From Impatiens glandulifera (lineage: Eukaryota > Streptophyta > Magnoliopsida > Ericales > Balsaminaceae): 64,000 nt of DNA. A program made the translations under genes and the position numbers. The DNA is taken from positions 5,732,273-5,796,272 of the forward strand of contig NC_061870.1 of NCBI RefSeq assembly GCF_907164915.1, given 5' to 3'. Below are positions 1 through 10,018 of this stretch, in pieces (position 1 is the stretch's first letter; each line of letters begins with the position of its first letter). The notes below the pieces were generated by a model. The model made no database searches. It had not been told where the DNA came from and saw nothing but the letters and a program-made list of their open reading frames with translations.

Positions 1-1
1 T

Positions 2-1420
2 GCCCGTTCCGGTTTCAGTTGGCTCTTCAATAAGAATGCCTTTGCCTTTGTCTCTTGGATTGGAACCTTCTGGAGCTGTTCTTCCTCCTGCGGAACCGGA
101 CGGTTCCTGTTCTTCAATGTTTCCCTCCTGAGCCGGAGGTACAATTTCAGTTGACTTGGTCGTCTCATCGACCGGTTGGACTTCTGGTTGATCAGGTATT
201 TCAACCTGATTTTCTGGCTTCCGACGACTAGAAACGTCGTCTTCTTCGGTTTCTCTTGTGATCTCCTGGACCACATTCTGAATGGCTTCTGAAGTATTCA
301 AGCCCACTTCGGCTAATACTTCTTCGGCTTGCTTGCTTGGAGACTTGGAAGTTGCAGATTGAACAATTTCTTCTGCTTCCTCCTTAGAATTTGATTTGTT
401 CTCCTTGCTTCCCGAAGATTCGGTTTGCTTTGGAGAATCAGATGGAATAGGAGTTGGGACAACGGTGTTGATGGGAATTGGCTGGAAGACATCTGCGGTT
501 CGTTCCGGTGGATTGTCCGAGGAGAGCGTTCTCTCAGAGTCCGCCGGTTTCTTTGAGCTCTTCTTCGCTGATACCTTCTTCCTCCTTTTCGGTTCTGGTT
601 GAGCTTCTGCCTCAACCGCTTTTCTGGACGGTTTCCTTTGTCTAGTTTCTTCTTCAACCGGAACCGATGAGCTGGCTCCCTTGGATGACTTTGTTTTTGA
701 GGTTTTTGGCTTGATCGTCTTCTCCGGTTTCTCCGCTACTGACTCAGAGTCAAGAATGTTGGAGATCGGAAGCGGTACGCCTTCACCTAATTCCACATTA
801 AGGAACTCGAGAATCTTCACGATTTGCATAGCATAGGCCTGCACCCGGCCTTCTTTCTTGATTACCATTTGACAGAACTCTTCGTATAACACGTAACCCC
901 AGTCCACCTTATCGTTGCGGACGATGGCTAACAGCATTCTTAACTTAAATTTTGTGAGATTATCAAAGTTACCTCCCTTTCCTTGGAGCGATTTGGAGAT
1001 GACGGTTACCAGCCATTTGTATTCCGGTTTCAACTTGATTTTCCGGCTGTTGTGGAGCACCAGGTCCTGACCTGAAAGGGATACAACCAACCGGGCAGCA
1101 TTTGATTCTGCGTCGGTTAAGTCGAACTTTAGGTCCGAACCTGTGTTAGGCAGACCGAGAGCCTCCGCAAAAATTTCTTCAGTTATAAGAACCGCCTTCC
1201 CGTTGACAGTAGCCGATACTTTTCTCTTCAACAGTGTTGCCGTCGCCAAGAACTCCGTCACCGCCGCCGGGTAGATGGTGAACGGACCAGAGAGGAACTT
1301 CTCCAACCCAGAATCTCGAAGGAGTTGAAGAACAGCTTTGTTCTTGTCTTCAGCGTGCTGATCGATGTCTTCAAAATCAACCTGCAACATCCATTGAAAC
1401 GGGGCTTTGCCTAGATCCAT
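2..1420 (-). CDS. Accessory gene C of Sirevirus-like element (partial, runs off left edge)
   Basis: An uninterrupted reading frame of 473 codons starts at the ATG at 1420 and is still open at the window edge. Residues 1 to about 240 form a globular domain shared with genes A and B: a GLEKFL motif near residue 40, GLPNTG near 105 and VDWGYV near 195. After about residue 250 the protein is low-complexity and rich in Lys, Glu, Ser and Pro, with a basic RKPSRK/KRRKK stretch that could be a nuclear localisation signal. No signal peptide or membrane segment is visible by eye, which argues against an envelope protein. A decayed relative at 38453-40765 spans about 770 codons, so roughly 300 C-terminal residues probably lie outside the window. 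A TATA box sits at 1537-1544. I recognise no function; the family resembles unnamed plant retrotransposon-associated proteins. Confidence 0.8.
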   Translation of the reverse strand, partial: MDLGKAPFQWMLQVDFEDIDQHAEDKNKAVLQLLRDSGLEKFLSGPFTIYPAAVTEFLATATLLKRKVSATVNGKAVLITEEIFAEALGLPNTGSDLKFDLTDAESNAARLVVSLSGQDLVLHNSRKIKLKPEYKWLVTVISKSLQGKGGNFDNLTKFKLRMLLAIVRNDKVDWGYVLYEEFCQMVIKKEGRVQAYAMQIVKILEFLNVELGEGVPLPISNILDSESVAEKPEKTIKPKTSKTKSSKGASSSVPVEEETRQRKPSRKAVEAEAQPEPKRRKKVSAKKSSKKPADSERTLSSDNPPERTADVFQPIPINTVVPTPIPSDSPKQTESSGSKENKSNSKEEAEEIVQSATSKSPSKQAEEVLAEVGLNTSEAIQNVVQEITRETEEDDVSSRRKPENQVEIPDQPEVQPVDETTKSTEIVPPAQEGNIEEQEPSGSAGGRTAPEGSNPRDKGKGILIEEPTETGTG

Positions 1421-1536
1421 TGATAATTTTTTGAGAAAGAGAGATGAAGATTGATGATGGTCGGAGAGAGAGAATCTTTGAAGTTCTGGAAGTCTTTAGA
1501 GAGAGAAAGCGCATGTGTTGAATGGGCTGATTTAAG

Positions 1537-1602
1537 TTTATATAGATGGCGGTTCCAGGCAGTTTTGAAGATGAACCGTCATTTTGGTGTTTTTGGCGCC
1601 AA
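1537..1602 (-). promoter_or_regulatory. Putative promoter of gene C: TATA box and E2F-like site
   Basis: On the minus strand TATATAAA lies at 1544-1537, about 120 bp before the gene C ATG. TTGGCGCCAAA, a near-palindromic E2F-type site, lies at 1602-1592. Just upstream is the block TTTTGGAGGGAAAA followed by TTGGCGCC, which is also present before the decayed gene C copy near 38264-38288. Several ACCGCC repeats lie further upstream (about 1620-1695). Promoter function is inferred from position and conservation. Confidence 0.55.
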
Positions 1603-1935
1603 TTTTCCCTCCAAAAGTTACTGCCGTAACTTTCGGCGGTAAAAGGCTGATTTTGATGGGCGGTAAATTTTGAAAGGTAAAACCATGGGCGGTTAATGTT
1701 TTTTCAGATTTTCATTTTTGCCTGAAATTCCGGTTTCTATTGATACTTTGTTAACCGGAAGCTAGTTAAGTTAACTTTAATTTTGAGTATGAGTTTGAGA
1801 AACCGGAATGAAATAATGGTATTGAAAAATCGAAAACTAAAATATTTCATTAATGTAGGAGAGGAGAGACATATGAGCGGTTCTGGTCGTACAACAAAAT
1901 GACCAGAAACCGGAAAATAGAATAAAGAGAGAGGT

Positions 1936-2694
1936 TTATTCGGTGAACCATCCTCCCTCCAGCCTTCTTTCGTACCACTTGTCGATGGTGTTCTGAGGAG
2001 ACCGTTCCTTGATCCTACACATACACTTATAGATCATGTCTATAGTGATGGTGTTGAAAGATCCAACCGGAACACCTTTTCCAAAGTTGCGACGTTTGGA
2101 CATGAGGAATCGGGTGATCTGAGGGGCGTAGCTGATCTTTCCCCTCTTACCGGTCATAAGCAGCTTCAGCTTATTGAATAGATAGGATGACCAGTTGATA
2201 TCGGTTTCTCGGATGATGGCTATCATAATGTCGAATGCCTCCCGGCTGTAGTTTTGGTTGGGCATTCGGCCTATGATAGACCGTTGGACCAAGTCTTGAA
2301 AGACTTGATAATGGGGAGCGAGGTCTTCTTTCTTCCCAAAGTCCTTGACAGGAGCGTAGGAAGAAGAGAAGATCTTGAAGAAGATTTCCTTAGCCGGTAG
2401 ATGCGGCGTTGGAAAGTCGGAGAAACCTTCCGTTGGAAGGTGAAAGAATGTGGCGAATTCCTCCTCAGAAAACTGGAGGAATTGGCCATCGATGATGGTG
2501 CGAATGCTGCCATCATCCAAAACGTGACCGTTGTTGAAGAATTCGCACACCTCATCCACGAGAATGAGGTCCGAACCCTTAAGGAAACCTTTCAGGCCAG
2601 AAGTTATGATGTGTTCAAAGATGCATTCATAGTAAGAACTGTGCTTGATGTCCTCAAAGTCGATGATCAGAGTGTTTCTAATTTCAGTAGACAT
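1936..2694 (-). CDS. Accessory gene B of Sirevirus-like element
   Basis: Complete 252-aa open frame, the second of three tandem paralogues downstream of pol. Shared landmarks are GLKGFL near residue 33, LPTEGFSDFP near 85, PNQNYSREAFD near 145 and INWSSYLFNKL near 165. The motifs LPTEGFSDFP and PNQNYSR recur in the decayed copy at 37305-37998, which marks the two as the same gene in different elements. The protein looks soluble, with no signal peptide, transmembrane helix, zinc knuckle or protease motif visible. It is separated from A by 414 bp and from C by 515 bp and has its own TATA box at 2797-2804, so it is probably a separate transcript. Function unknown. Confidence 0.8.
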   Translation of the reverse strand: MSTEIRNTLIIDFEDIKHSSYYECIFEHIITSGLKGFLKGSDLILVDEVCEFFNNGHVLDDGSIRTIIDGQFLQFSEEEFATFFHLPTEGFSDFPTPHLPAKEIFFKIFSSSYAPVKDFGKKEDLAPHYQVFQDLVQRSIIGRMPNQNYSREAFDIMIAIIRETDINWSSYLFNKLKLLMTGKRGKISYAPQITRFLMSKRRNFGKGVPVGSFNTITIDMIYKCMCRIKERSPQNTIDKWYERRLEGGWFTE

Positions 2695-2796
2695 GATGAA
2701 GAGGGAGTGAGGAAGACTTAGGAGAATTCTTAAGCTTTTGAATTCTTAGAGAGAGGAATGCTTGAAGGCGTGAGTTGAAAGATGGAGGTTGAACCC

Positions 2797-2804
2797 CTTT
2801 TATA
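2797..2804 (-). promoter_or_regulatory. TATA box of gene B
   Basis: Minus-strand context GGCTATAAAAGGGG, a strong plant TATA box, lies 103-110 bp before the gene B ATG. The transcription start is inferred, not seen. Confidence 0.6.
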
Positions 2805-3108
2805 GCCTGGAGTGAATGAGGGCATTTAATGCTGAGATTTGAAAATCTAGCCGTTTATGCTTAGGTATTAATGATTTTGTGGTTTTCCAAGGGAATAAAA
2901 GCAAGTCTTGTCAAATCAAGTCAGGCATGCTTTTGAAGTTTATATTTTCAAGGACATAATGATATATTTTTGATACGACGCATTGAATGTTGTAGATTTT
3001 GACTTGGAAAAGGAATGAAATCTTTTTCATTAATTGAAGTACAAAAACCGGTAGTACATTAAAAGTACCGGTTTTGTAAGGAAAGGAAAGAAGAAACGAA
3101 AGACAGGT

Positions 3109-3870
3109 TTATATATTTGACGATTCAGCTGTTTGAGCGGTTGAAGCTTCAGCCGCTTGAATCTTTCTAGCTTTAATCGCTTCCCACCGGTCGATCATCT
3201 CCTGTACTCGTTCTTTGGTGAGCACGTGCCTTGGATGCAGAGTGACGAAAGCTCCGGTGTGAATCTCCAGACTTGCGCAGAAACCGCTCAGCTGAGGAGC
3301 GTATCCGGTTTTGTTGGAGAGAATCATCCTCTTCAGGTTGCTGAAGATGATCCAGGACCAGTTGACCGGTGTCCCAACCGTTACCGCTATCATCATCTCG
3401 AAGACCCTCTGAGTGTAGTAGTAACTTTTCTCTCTGCATAAAACAGATTTTCCCAGAATTTCGCAAAGAATCTGGTACTTGTGAGAAAGTTGACTCTTAG
3501 CACCCCAGGGCTTAACCGGGATGTTAGATCCAGAAAACCAGCGACACATCTCTTCCATTGTCACCGATGAATACGTTAGGTCGGTTACCCCTTCATTGGG
3601 TAAACCGCAGTAGACAGCGAAATCCGTCTCGCTGAAAAGGAATTTTTGGCCGTAAACCTGTGCAACGAGTATCTCTCGGTGCACTTCTTTCACGGTTTCG
3701 AACAGTTCTTCGACCACAAGGTAGTCGATGATAAATCTGTTCTCAAGAAAACTCCTTAGCCCACTTCTTTCAATGGCTAAGAACATCTCCTTGACCTCAT
3801 GATCCTCATACTGGTAGATTGATTCAAAATCTGCCAGTAAGATCTTCTTGGCTAAAGGGTTGGAGTTCAT
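3109..3870 (-). CDS. Accessory gene A of Sirevirus-like element
   Basis: Complete 253-aa open frame, the first gene after pol in the element's orientation. It is paralogous to B and C: GLRSFLENRFII near residue 35, CGLPNEGVTDL near 88 and VNWSWIIFSNLKRMI near 168. The C-terminal 30 residues are Ala/Thr/Ser-rich. No membrane segment or known catalytic motif is visible. The decayed counterpart at 36157-36909 occupies the same slot after pol. A TATA box at 3962-3969 suggests its own promoter. The conserved place matches that of the optional env-like ORF of Sireviruses such as SIRE1, but nothing in the protein looks like a fusion glycoprotein. Function unknown. Confidence 0.8.
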   Translation of the reverse strand: MNSNPLAKKILLADFESIYQYEDHEVKEMFLAIERSGLRSFLENRFIIDYLVVEELFETVKEVHREILVAQVYGQKFLFSETDFAVYCGLPNEGVTDLTYSSVTMEEMCRWFSGSNIPVKPWGAKSQLSHKYQILCEILGKSVLCREKSYYYTQRVFEMMIAVTVGTPVNWSWIIFSNLKRMILSNKTGYAPQLSGFCASLEIHTGAFVTLHPRHVLTKERVQEMIDRWEAIKARKIQAAEASTAQTAESSNI

Positions 3871-3961
3871 GTTTGTTTGTGAAAGAGAAAGGATGGTTTT
3901 ATTTCACGGATGATTCTTGTGAATAGTGAACTTGTGATGTTTTGACAAAGATTAAGCATGG

Positions 3962-3969
3962 TTTATATA
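3962..3969 (-). promoter_or_regulatory. TATA box of gene A
   Basis: Minus-strand context GGCTATATAAACC lies 92-99 bp before the gene A ATG, the same geometry as genes B and C. Confidence 0.6.
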
Positions 3970-4585
3970 GCCCGTGGATTCGGCTTGGTATTAAATGAAG
4001 TTAAGCATGCCTGATGATGTCATTGCCTATTAAATAGACTTAACTTGTTGAAGTAACTAATGGTTATTTCCAAGGTAAATCTAATAATTACTAAGATAGC
4101 AATGATGAAAAATATCTATTGACAAGATGTAAGTTTCCCTCTCTTGATGATGGACACATGTCGTCATCTTGATTGAGGTAGACTTGTTTTTAATTAATCA
4201 CAGGCTTCATTTATCAAAGCATGCACGAAAACTCGGTTGTTCATCTCAGGTTAACCGGAAAAATTCATTTCATCAGATCAGAGTGCATGCGTACTAAGCG
4301 GTTTTCCATGACCGGTTTTAGTAGAATATTTCCGTTTATGAAGAATAGTTGATTGATATCAACAATTGTTCAATTTTGGATTTATCTTATCTATTTCAAC
4401 CTGGTTATTTCAACCCCATAGTAAACACACATTTGATTTGAAATTTGAAGTAGTCGGGCATAACTGGAGACTTCCTCCCGGTTAGCATGTTTGATTTTAT
4501 TAATGGCCTATTAAAATGTAACTGGAGAGGTTTTAGCTTCTCCCTGAACACATATTCCGGTTTTGTATATAGGCATGCATCATGA
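3970..4585 (-). other. Non-coding spacer between pol and gene A
   Basis: About 615 bp without a supported gene. It contains scattered AACCGG/CCGGTT motifs like the rest of the element and presumably upstream promoter sequence for gene A. No LTR or splice structure is evident. Confidence 0.5.
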
Positions 4586-7500
4586 TTATATCAATTGACT
4601 TAAATTAGTAAGACCCAAAATATTTCGAAAATGTGAAAACTTAGCTTCCTGTAGCGGTTTCGTGAAGATGTCCGCTACTTGTTGCTCGGTCGACACATAT
4701 TCCAGCCGGATGTGTTTCTCCTGAACATGCTCCCGGATGAAATGATGTCGAATGTCGATATGCTTCGTTCTTGAGTGCAACACCGGATTGTATGTGATTG
4801 CTATGGCACTGGTGTTGTCACAGAAGATTGGAGATTCCTTTGCTTCTATTCCGAAGTCCCTGAGTTGCTGTTGAATCCAGAGGAGTTGTGCACAGCAGCT
4901 TCCAGCCGCTAAGTACTCCGCCTCTGCGGTTGACGTTGCAACGGACGTTTGTTTCTTGCTGCTCCAGGTAACTAACCGGTCACCCAGAAACTGACAGGTT
5001 CCACTTGTACTCTTTCTGTCGATTTTGCATCCCGCGTAATCGGCATCGGAGTAGCTTATTAGATTGAAGCTCGAGTCTTTTGGATACCAGAGTCCCACTT
5101 CTTGAGTTCCCTTCAGATATTTTAAGATTCTCTTAGCCGCCGTATAATGAGATTGCTTTGGATTTGCTTGAAACCTCCCGCATACTCCAACCGCAAACAG
5201 AATATCAGGTCGGCTAGCTGTGAGATATAACAGCGAACCGATCATTCCTCGATATGCTGTGATGTCAACAGCTTGACCATCATCATCTTTGTCCAGCTTC
5301 ACGGAAGGACTCATTGGCGTAGCCGCTTCGGCACAAGTATCCATCCCAAATCTCTTCAGCAATTCGGCTGTATACTTCGGTTGGCTGATAAAGATTCCGG
5401 CTTCCAACTGCTTGACCTGAAGTCCTAGAAAGAAACTCATTTCCCCCATCATACTCATTTGAAATCTATCAGTCATCATTTTCGAAAATTTTTCACATAA
5501 CTTTGGATCGGTTGACCCGAATATGATGTCATCAACATAAATTTGAACAAGTAAAATTTGCTCCTTTCTTTCAAATTTAAATAAGGTTTTGTCTACTGAA
5601 CCGATTGTGAATTTGTGATCAAAAAGAAATTGAGTCAAAGTATCGTACCAAGCTCTTGGAGCTTGTTTCAAACCGTAAAGGGCCTTATTCAGCCGGTAAA
5701 CGTGATTTTCATGTTCTGAATTTTTAAAGCCTGGAGGTTGATTAACATACACCTCTTCATTTACTTTACCATTTAGAAAAGCGCTTTTTACATCCATTTG
5801 ATAAACTTTAAACTTTTTGAAAGCTGCATATGCTAAAAATATTCTAATGGCCTCAAGTCTGGCTACAGGTGCGAATGATTCTTCAAAATCAATGCCTTCT
5901 TTCTGCTTATAGCCTTGAGCCACTAACCGGGCTTTGTTCCTTGTAACTAAACCGTTTTCATCGAGTTTATTTCTGAATACCCATCGTGTGCCTATAACCG
6001 GTTTATTTTTCGGTCTAGGAACTAGGTACCAGACTTTATTTCTCTCAAACTCGTTTAATTCCTCTTGCATTGCCAAGATCCAATCTGGATCTGACAGTGC
6101 TTCATCCACCTTTTTCGGCTCAATTTGTGATATGAAAGCAGAATTTCCATAGTGATCCAAATTTTGTTGCCTAGTTCGGACGGGTGAGGATATGTTACCT
6201 ATTACTAGTTCAAGAGGATGATTTTTGTTCCTTCTAAGGTTAATCCGAGACGTGTCTACCAAGCTTTCGGCTGGCTGATCAAGGTTAGACAGATCGGTAG
6301 GTTGAACAGAGTCAGACCGACCGATTTCTTCAGTAGAAACTGAAGCGTCAACTTTCTGCGGTAAAGCAGCTTGATCAGGTTGAATTTCAACATCAACCGC
6401 TTGGTCCTTGACAAAGCGTCTAAAAACCGGAACCTCGTCTTCATCATCAGAATAAATATTGAAATTTTCCATTCTGTTGTGAAGGTCGAAGGGTAATGCA
6501 GTGTTTCGCTCAACCGATTCATCGAAAACAACGTGTGCGGTTTCTTCAACTGTTAAAGTCCTAGTATTATATACTCGGTATGCTTTACTCACAGCTGAAT
6601 ATCCCAACATTATTCCCTCATCGGATTTGGCATCAAAAGCTGTCAAGTATTTCTTGCCGTTATTATGAACAAAGCATTTACTACCAAAGATTCGAAAATA
6701 CCGTACATTTGGAATTTTATCAAAATAAATTTCAAAAGGAGTTTTCGAAAACCGTTTAGTCACTAGAGATCGATTTTGCGTATAGCAAGCGGTGTTGATA
6801 GCTTCATCCCAAAACTTTTGAGCTATACCCGAATCGGCTATCATTGACCTTGCGGCTTCCTTGAGAGTTCGGTTTCTTCTCTCAGCCAGGCCGTTTTGTT
6901 GAGGAGTTCTGGCACTAGACAACTCGTGCCTAATACCGGAATCATCAAGAAAAGTAGTTAAATTGCTATTAATGAATTCAGTTCCTCTATCACTTCTAAT
7001 TTTGTTTACTCGAATAGATTTTTCATTTTGTATTCTCAAAATCAGTTTAATCAAGTTTGAAGCAGCTTGATTTTTAGAAGCTAGGAAAGTAACCCAAGTA
7101 AATTTAGAGTAATCGTCAATAACTACCATGGTGTAATGCATGCCTCCTAAGCTCGTTACTCTAACCGGACCGAACAAGTCCATATGCAGCAGTTCTAAAC
7201 ATCTTTCAGATTGATAATTTCCTTTACTTTTAAAAGATGATTTCACCTGTTTTCCCATTTGACATGCAGCACATACTTTATCTTTTGAAAATTTAACATT
7301 TGGAAAACCATGAACTAGTTCCTTGGAACAAATAAAGTTAATCGTTTTGAAGTTCAAGTGATTTAGCCGTTTATGCCAAAGCCAGTTTGGATCATTTCCG
7401 GCTATCATACACACATGTTTTTCGAAATCAGTTTTCCAGTTTACTTTGTAAATGTTTCCTATCCGGTTACCGGTTAACAAAATGTCATCATTTTGGTTTT

Positions 7501-7849
7501 TGACTAAACATGAGTTTTTATGAAATTCAACCTTATAGCCCACATCACACATCTGGCTTATGCTTAGTAAATTAAAGCTTAGTTTTTCTACCAATAACAC
7601 ATTATTTATGGATAGTTCACCATGGACAATCTTACCCTTGCCCACGGTTTTACCTTTTGAGTTATCCCCAAATGTGATGAATGCTCCGGTTTCGTACTTG
7701 ATGTCGGTCAGTAGCTCCTTGTTTCCGGTCATGTGCCTTGAGCATCCACTGTCCAAGTACCATTCAGAATTCTTCAGCCGATTGCTCCTCCTAACCTGCA
7801 TCAGAAAATTATTTACAACTTTTTGGTACCCACATTTAGTTGGGTCCAT
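4586..7849 (-). CDS. Sirevirus-like Ty1/copia pol (protease, integrase, RT, RNase H), intact
   Basis: 1087-aa open frame without internal stops. The aspartic protease motif DSG is at residues 33-35. The integrase zinc finger has His159, His164, Cys193 and Cys196, and its catalytic core has Asp224, Asp287 and Glu323 with the DD35E spacing. Reverse transcriptase has [11 protein letters not shown] near 684 and YVDD at 771-774. RNase H has SDADYAG near 930 and CDNTSAI near 1000. The domain order PR-INT-RT-RH defines Ty1/copia. The ATG overlaps the gag stop and lies in the +1 frame relative to gag, so pol needs frameshifting or reinitiation. All visible catalytic residues are kept, so this copy is recent and could be active if its missing 3' end is intact. 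The region between integrase and RT (about 440-560) is acidic and variable. Confidence 0.93.
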   Translation of the reverse strand: MDPTKCGYQKVVNNFLMQVRRSNRLKNSEWYLDSGCSRHMTGNKELLTDIKYETGAFITFGDNSKGKTVGKGKIVHGELSINNVLLVEKLSFNLLSISQMCDVGYKVEFHKNSCLVKNQNDDILLTGNRIGNIYKVNWKTDFEKHVCMIAGNDPNWLWHKRLNHLNFKTINFICSKELVHGFPNVKFSKDKVCAACQMGKQVKSSFKSKGNYQSERCLELLHMDLFGPVRVTSLGGMHYTMVVIDDYSKFTWVTFLASKNQAASNLIKLILRIQNEKSIRVNKIRSDRGTEFINSNLTTFLDDSGIRHELSSARTPQQNGLAERRNRTLKEAARSMIADSGIAQKFWDEAINTACYTQNRSLVTKRFSKTPFEIYFDKIPNVRYFRIFGSKCFVHNNGKKYLTAFDAKSDEGIMLGYSAVSKAYRVYNTRTLTVEETAHVVFDESVERNTALPFDLHNRMENFNIYSDDEDEVPVFRRFVKDQAVDVEIQPDQAALPQKVDASVSTEEIGRSDSVQPTDLSNLDQPAESLVDTSRINLRRNKNHPLELVIGNISSPVRTRQQNLDHYGNSAFISQIEPKKVDEALSDPDWILAMQEELNEFERNKVWYLVPRPKNKPVIGTRWVFRNKLDENGLVTRNKARLVAQGYKQKEGIDFEESFAPVARLEAIRIFLAYAAFKKFKVYQMDVKSAFLNGKVNEEVYVNQPPGFKNSEHENHVYRLNKALYGLKQAPRAWYDTLTQFLFDHKFTIGSVDKTLFKFERKEQILLVQIYVDDIIFGSTDPKLCEKFSKMMTDRFQMSMMGEMSFFLGLQVKQLEAGIFISQPKYTAELLKRFGMDTCAEAATPMSPSVKLDKDDDGQAVDITAYRGMIGSLLYLTASRPDILFAVGVCGRFQANPKQSHYTAAKRILKYLKGTQEVGLWYPKDSSFNLISYSDADYAGCKIDRKSTSGTCQFLGDRLVTWSSKKQTSVATSTAEAEYLAAGSCCAQLLWIQQQLRDFGIEAKESPIFCDNTSAIAITYNPVLHSRTKHIDIRHHFIREHVQEKHIRLEYVSTEQQVADIFTKPLQEAKFSHFRNILGLTNLSQLI

Positions 7850-9689
7850 GGTTGATTAGTCCCTTTGGGATCCAGACTTGAATTAGTCGGATCACTTTCC
7901 CGGTTGCAGTTTTGATAGTATTTGGCTTAACTTCTTGGCCGTTGCTCAAGAATGCCTTATGTGGTGATGGACTTCTTCGATGTCGGTTTTTATTATTTTT
8001 ATTTGGTTTCCGGTTGGCTTTCTTTCTCTCAGGATGAAGCCATTTTTCAGATTCGTTGGGACCTACGTACTTAAGCGTTTCTTCCGGTTTTAGGTCATTT
8101 TCTGTTTGTGAGCTTTTGATAAATTTTATAAACGGAAGGTTATTTTTCGTTAGTTTCATCCCGTTAGATTGTTTTGTTTCATTTTGTTTACTTGGATCAT
8201 AACCGATATCATATCTACATTTCGGATGTCGTTTATAATTACACATTTGTTTCACTGCTTGACGTGATTTCTCCCACGCAGCCGTAACGTACATTGCTCG
8301 TTCATCAGTTTCCATTTCCGGTTGAACTGTCTTCTCATCATCCGAGAATAGTTCATCCGGTTCATGTGTTTTGATTTCATATATTTTATCGTTTTCATCA
8401 TTTATTTGTTCGTTTTTAGTTTCTACAGATGCTGGCATATACGCAGATATATTTCTGAACTCAGCAACCATTTGGTTGAGTGCAGAAACTAGATCTTCCT
8501 TAGTAAATTCATCAGAAGAGAAATCAAATACCTCTTCGTCGTTTGCCATGAAGCATGTTACTTTCTCTTCACCATCTTCATCGTCGGAATATGCCCACTC
8601 GCTTCCACCATCGGATGCAATGAGAGCCTTTTGGATCTCTTTTCCTTCATCAGCACGTTGGTCATCACTTCTTCGGTAGTCGTTTCGTTGATTGTTGTTG
8701 TTTCCCCGATAATTGTTTCCTTGATAATTGTTTCCCTGATACCGATTGCCTTGATAATTATTCCCTTGATAATTTCCTTCCGGTTTTCTATCATCTCTTC
8801 TTGGTTTTCTACATTCTGACCTGAAATGTCCAAAACCATCACAGTTATAACATCTTTTGTTTGATTTATCTACATAGTTATAATTAAAGTCATTGTTATA
8901 TGGTGGCTGGCTCTTCTTCATGAATTTTCCGAATTTCTGGGCTAGCATCGCCATCACATCATCGGTTATTTGATCGGTATTTTTGACTGGAGCCGGTGCG
9001 GTTGATACTGGAGCCGCAGGTTCCACCGATGTGACTAAAGCTCTTGTTGCGGTTGATGTAGATGTTTCATCTTCAATCCGAGAATTGATCTCGAATTCGT
9101 AGGCTTTCAAGTCCTCAAATACATCATGCAACTTCATTTGCCCAAGGGTGCTGGATTCCCTCATCACCATGGTCTTGATGTCCCACGTGCTCGGCAAGGA
9201 TCTTAGAGCTTTGATTATCACTTCTCGGTTGTCATACTTCTTTCCGAGTGTCTGAAGCTCGCTTACTACGCTGGTGAACCGGTTGCTAAATTCTTTCATG
9301 TTTTCTCCCGGTTTCATCCTTATGTTCTCATACTTCTGCGTAGCCACCAAGATTTTATTTTCCTTGGTTCTTTCGTTTCCCTCGTGGATCTGGATGATCG
9401 TTTCCCAGGCTTCCTTAGCATTTTCGCACTCTGATATTTTGTTCAAAGTGTTGTTATCTATGGCTTTATAGATATGCCTCATGCAATGGTTGTCCAGGTT
9501 GCTTCTTCTCCGATCTTCACTCGTCCACTGGCTTTCCTCCTTGTTAATCTTGATCGGTCCTTCTTTCAGGACTCGGCTCATCTCATCATCTAATGTTATC
9601 AGATGTAGATACATCTGCTTCTTCCAACTGCTAAATGCTTCGCTGTTTAGCATTGGCGGTTTGTCGCTGTGAGTCATGCTTCCCACCAT
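7836..9689 (-). CDS. Sirevirus-like copia Gag
   Basis: The open frame extends back to 9803, but that part reads through the primer binding site and into the LTR. I therefore place the start at the first ATG after the PBS (9689), giving 617 aa. The N-terminal 220 residues match the copia gag (UBN2-type) domain, with the [10 protein letters not shown] motif near the start and EAWETI in the middle. A CCHC zinc knuckle, [14 protein letters not shown], lies in the middle of the protein and binds RNA. It is followed at once by an unusual run of five [10 protein letters not shown]-type repeats that is Asn/Gly/Gln-rich. The C-terminal third is acidic then basic. Gag forms the cytoplasmic virus-like particle that packages element RNA. 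The frame is intact, in line with a young insertion. Confidence 0.88.
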   Translation of the reverse strand: MVGSMTHSDKPPMLNSEAFSSWKKQMYLHLITLDDEMSRVLKEGPIKINKEESQWTSEDRRRSNLDNHCMRHIYKAIDNNTLNKISECENAKEAWETIIQIHEGNERTKENKILVATQKYENIRMKPGENMKEFSNRFTSVVSELQTLGKKYDNREVIIKALRSLPSTWDIKTMVMRESSTLGQMKLHDVFEDLKAYEFEINSRIEDETSTSTATRALVTSVEPAAPVSTAPAPVKNTDQITDDVMAMLAQKFGKFMKKSQPPYNNDFNYNYVDKSNKRCYNCDGFGHFRSECRKPRRDDRKPEGNYQGNNYQGNRYQGNNYQGNNYRGNNNNQRNDYRRSDDQRADEGKEIQKALIASDGGSEWAYSDDEDGEEKVTCFMANDEEVFDFSSDEFTKEDLVSALNQMVAEFRNISAYMPASVETKNEQINDENDKIYEIKTHEPDELFSDDEKTVQPEMETDERAMYVTAAWEKSRQAVKQMCNYKRHPKCRYDIGYDPSKQNETKQSNGMKLTKNNLPFIKFIKSSQTENDLKPEETLKYVGPNESEKWLHPERKKANRKPNKNNKNRHRRSPSPHKAFLSNGQEVKPNTIKTATGKVIRLIQVWIPKGLINHGPN

Positions 9690-9716
9690 TTTGATTGCTT
9701 GAGTGCTGAGAACCTC

Positions 9717-9728
9717 GCTCTGATACCA
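9717..9728 (-). other. Primer binding site (initiator Met tRNA)
   Basis: The minus strand reads TGGTATCAGAGC, complementary to the 3' end of plant initiator-Met tRNA. It lies two bases after the LTR end (...CCTAACA), the standard copia arrangement. Minus-strand DNA synthesis would start here. Confidence 0.9.
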
Positions 9729-9730
9729 CT

Positions 9731-10009
9731 TGTTAGGATCGGGGACGCCCTTGGAGGACCGGGGTGTTTTCCGGTTTCGGAAGGGTGACCGCTTACAACA
9801 CACACACTACTTGGTGATAGTCCGGTTAGAGACTAAAACCGTTCTCAGCACTGCACAACCTGTCACAGACTCTTGAACCGGTGTTCAAGGGCGGAAGTGT
9901 CTATTTCAGGTTGAAGCAACGTTTGCGACTTTAGATGATGTTTAAGAAGGAGGATATTTAACGAGAGTGAGTGACCGGTTTTGAGAAAATTAACTTACTT
10001 AATTTTTCT
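9731..10009 (-). repeat. Truncated extra LTR copy between true LTR and gag
   Basis: 279 bp that repeat the U5-proximal end of the neighbouring full LTR (9731-9980 matches 10019-10270 with few differences) joined directly to the first 25 bp of U3. About 980 bp of the middle are missing. The far end is fused to a partial second PBS (TGGTATCAGA at 10016-10007). The result is an LTR-PBS-mini-LTR-PBS-gag order. Confidence 0.8.
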
Positions 10010-10018
10010 GATACCACT

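Noticed and set aside
313..657. Lys/Arg-rich 114-aa minus-strand frame
   Set aside because: Lies inside the longer gene C frame, which runs open to the window edge and matches the copy at 38453. This frame is a shadow.
1936..3870. Genes A and B as envelope proteins
   Set aside because: Position fits the env-like slot of Sireviruses, but I see no signal peptide, transmembrane helix, cysteine pattern or glycosylation-rich ectodomain.
9717..9728. Possible tRNA gene fragment
   Set aside because: Only the 12-nt complement of the tRNA 3' end next to an LTR is present, as expected of a PBS. No cloverleaf.
9690..9803. Upstream extension of Gag
   Set aside because: Reads through the PBS and LTR end, so it cannot be in the genomic RNA's normal coding part. 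The start at 9689 is preferred.
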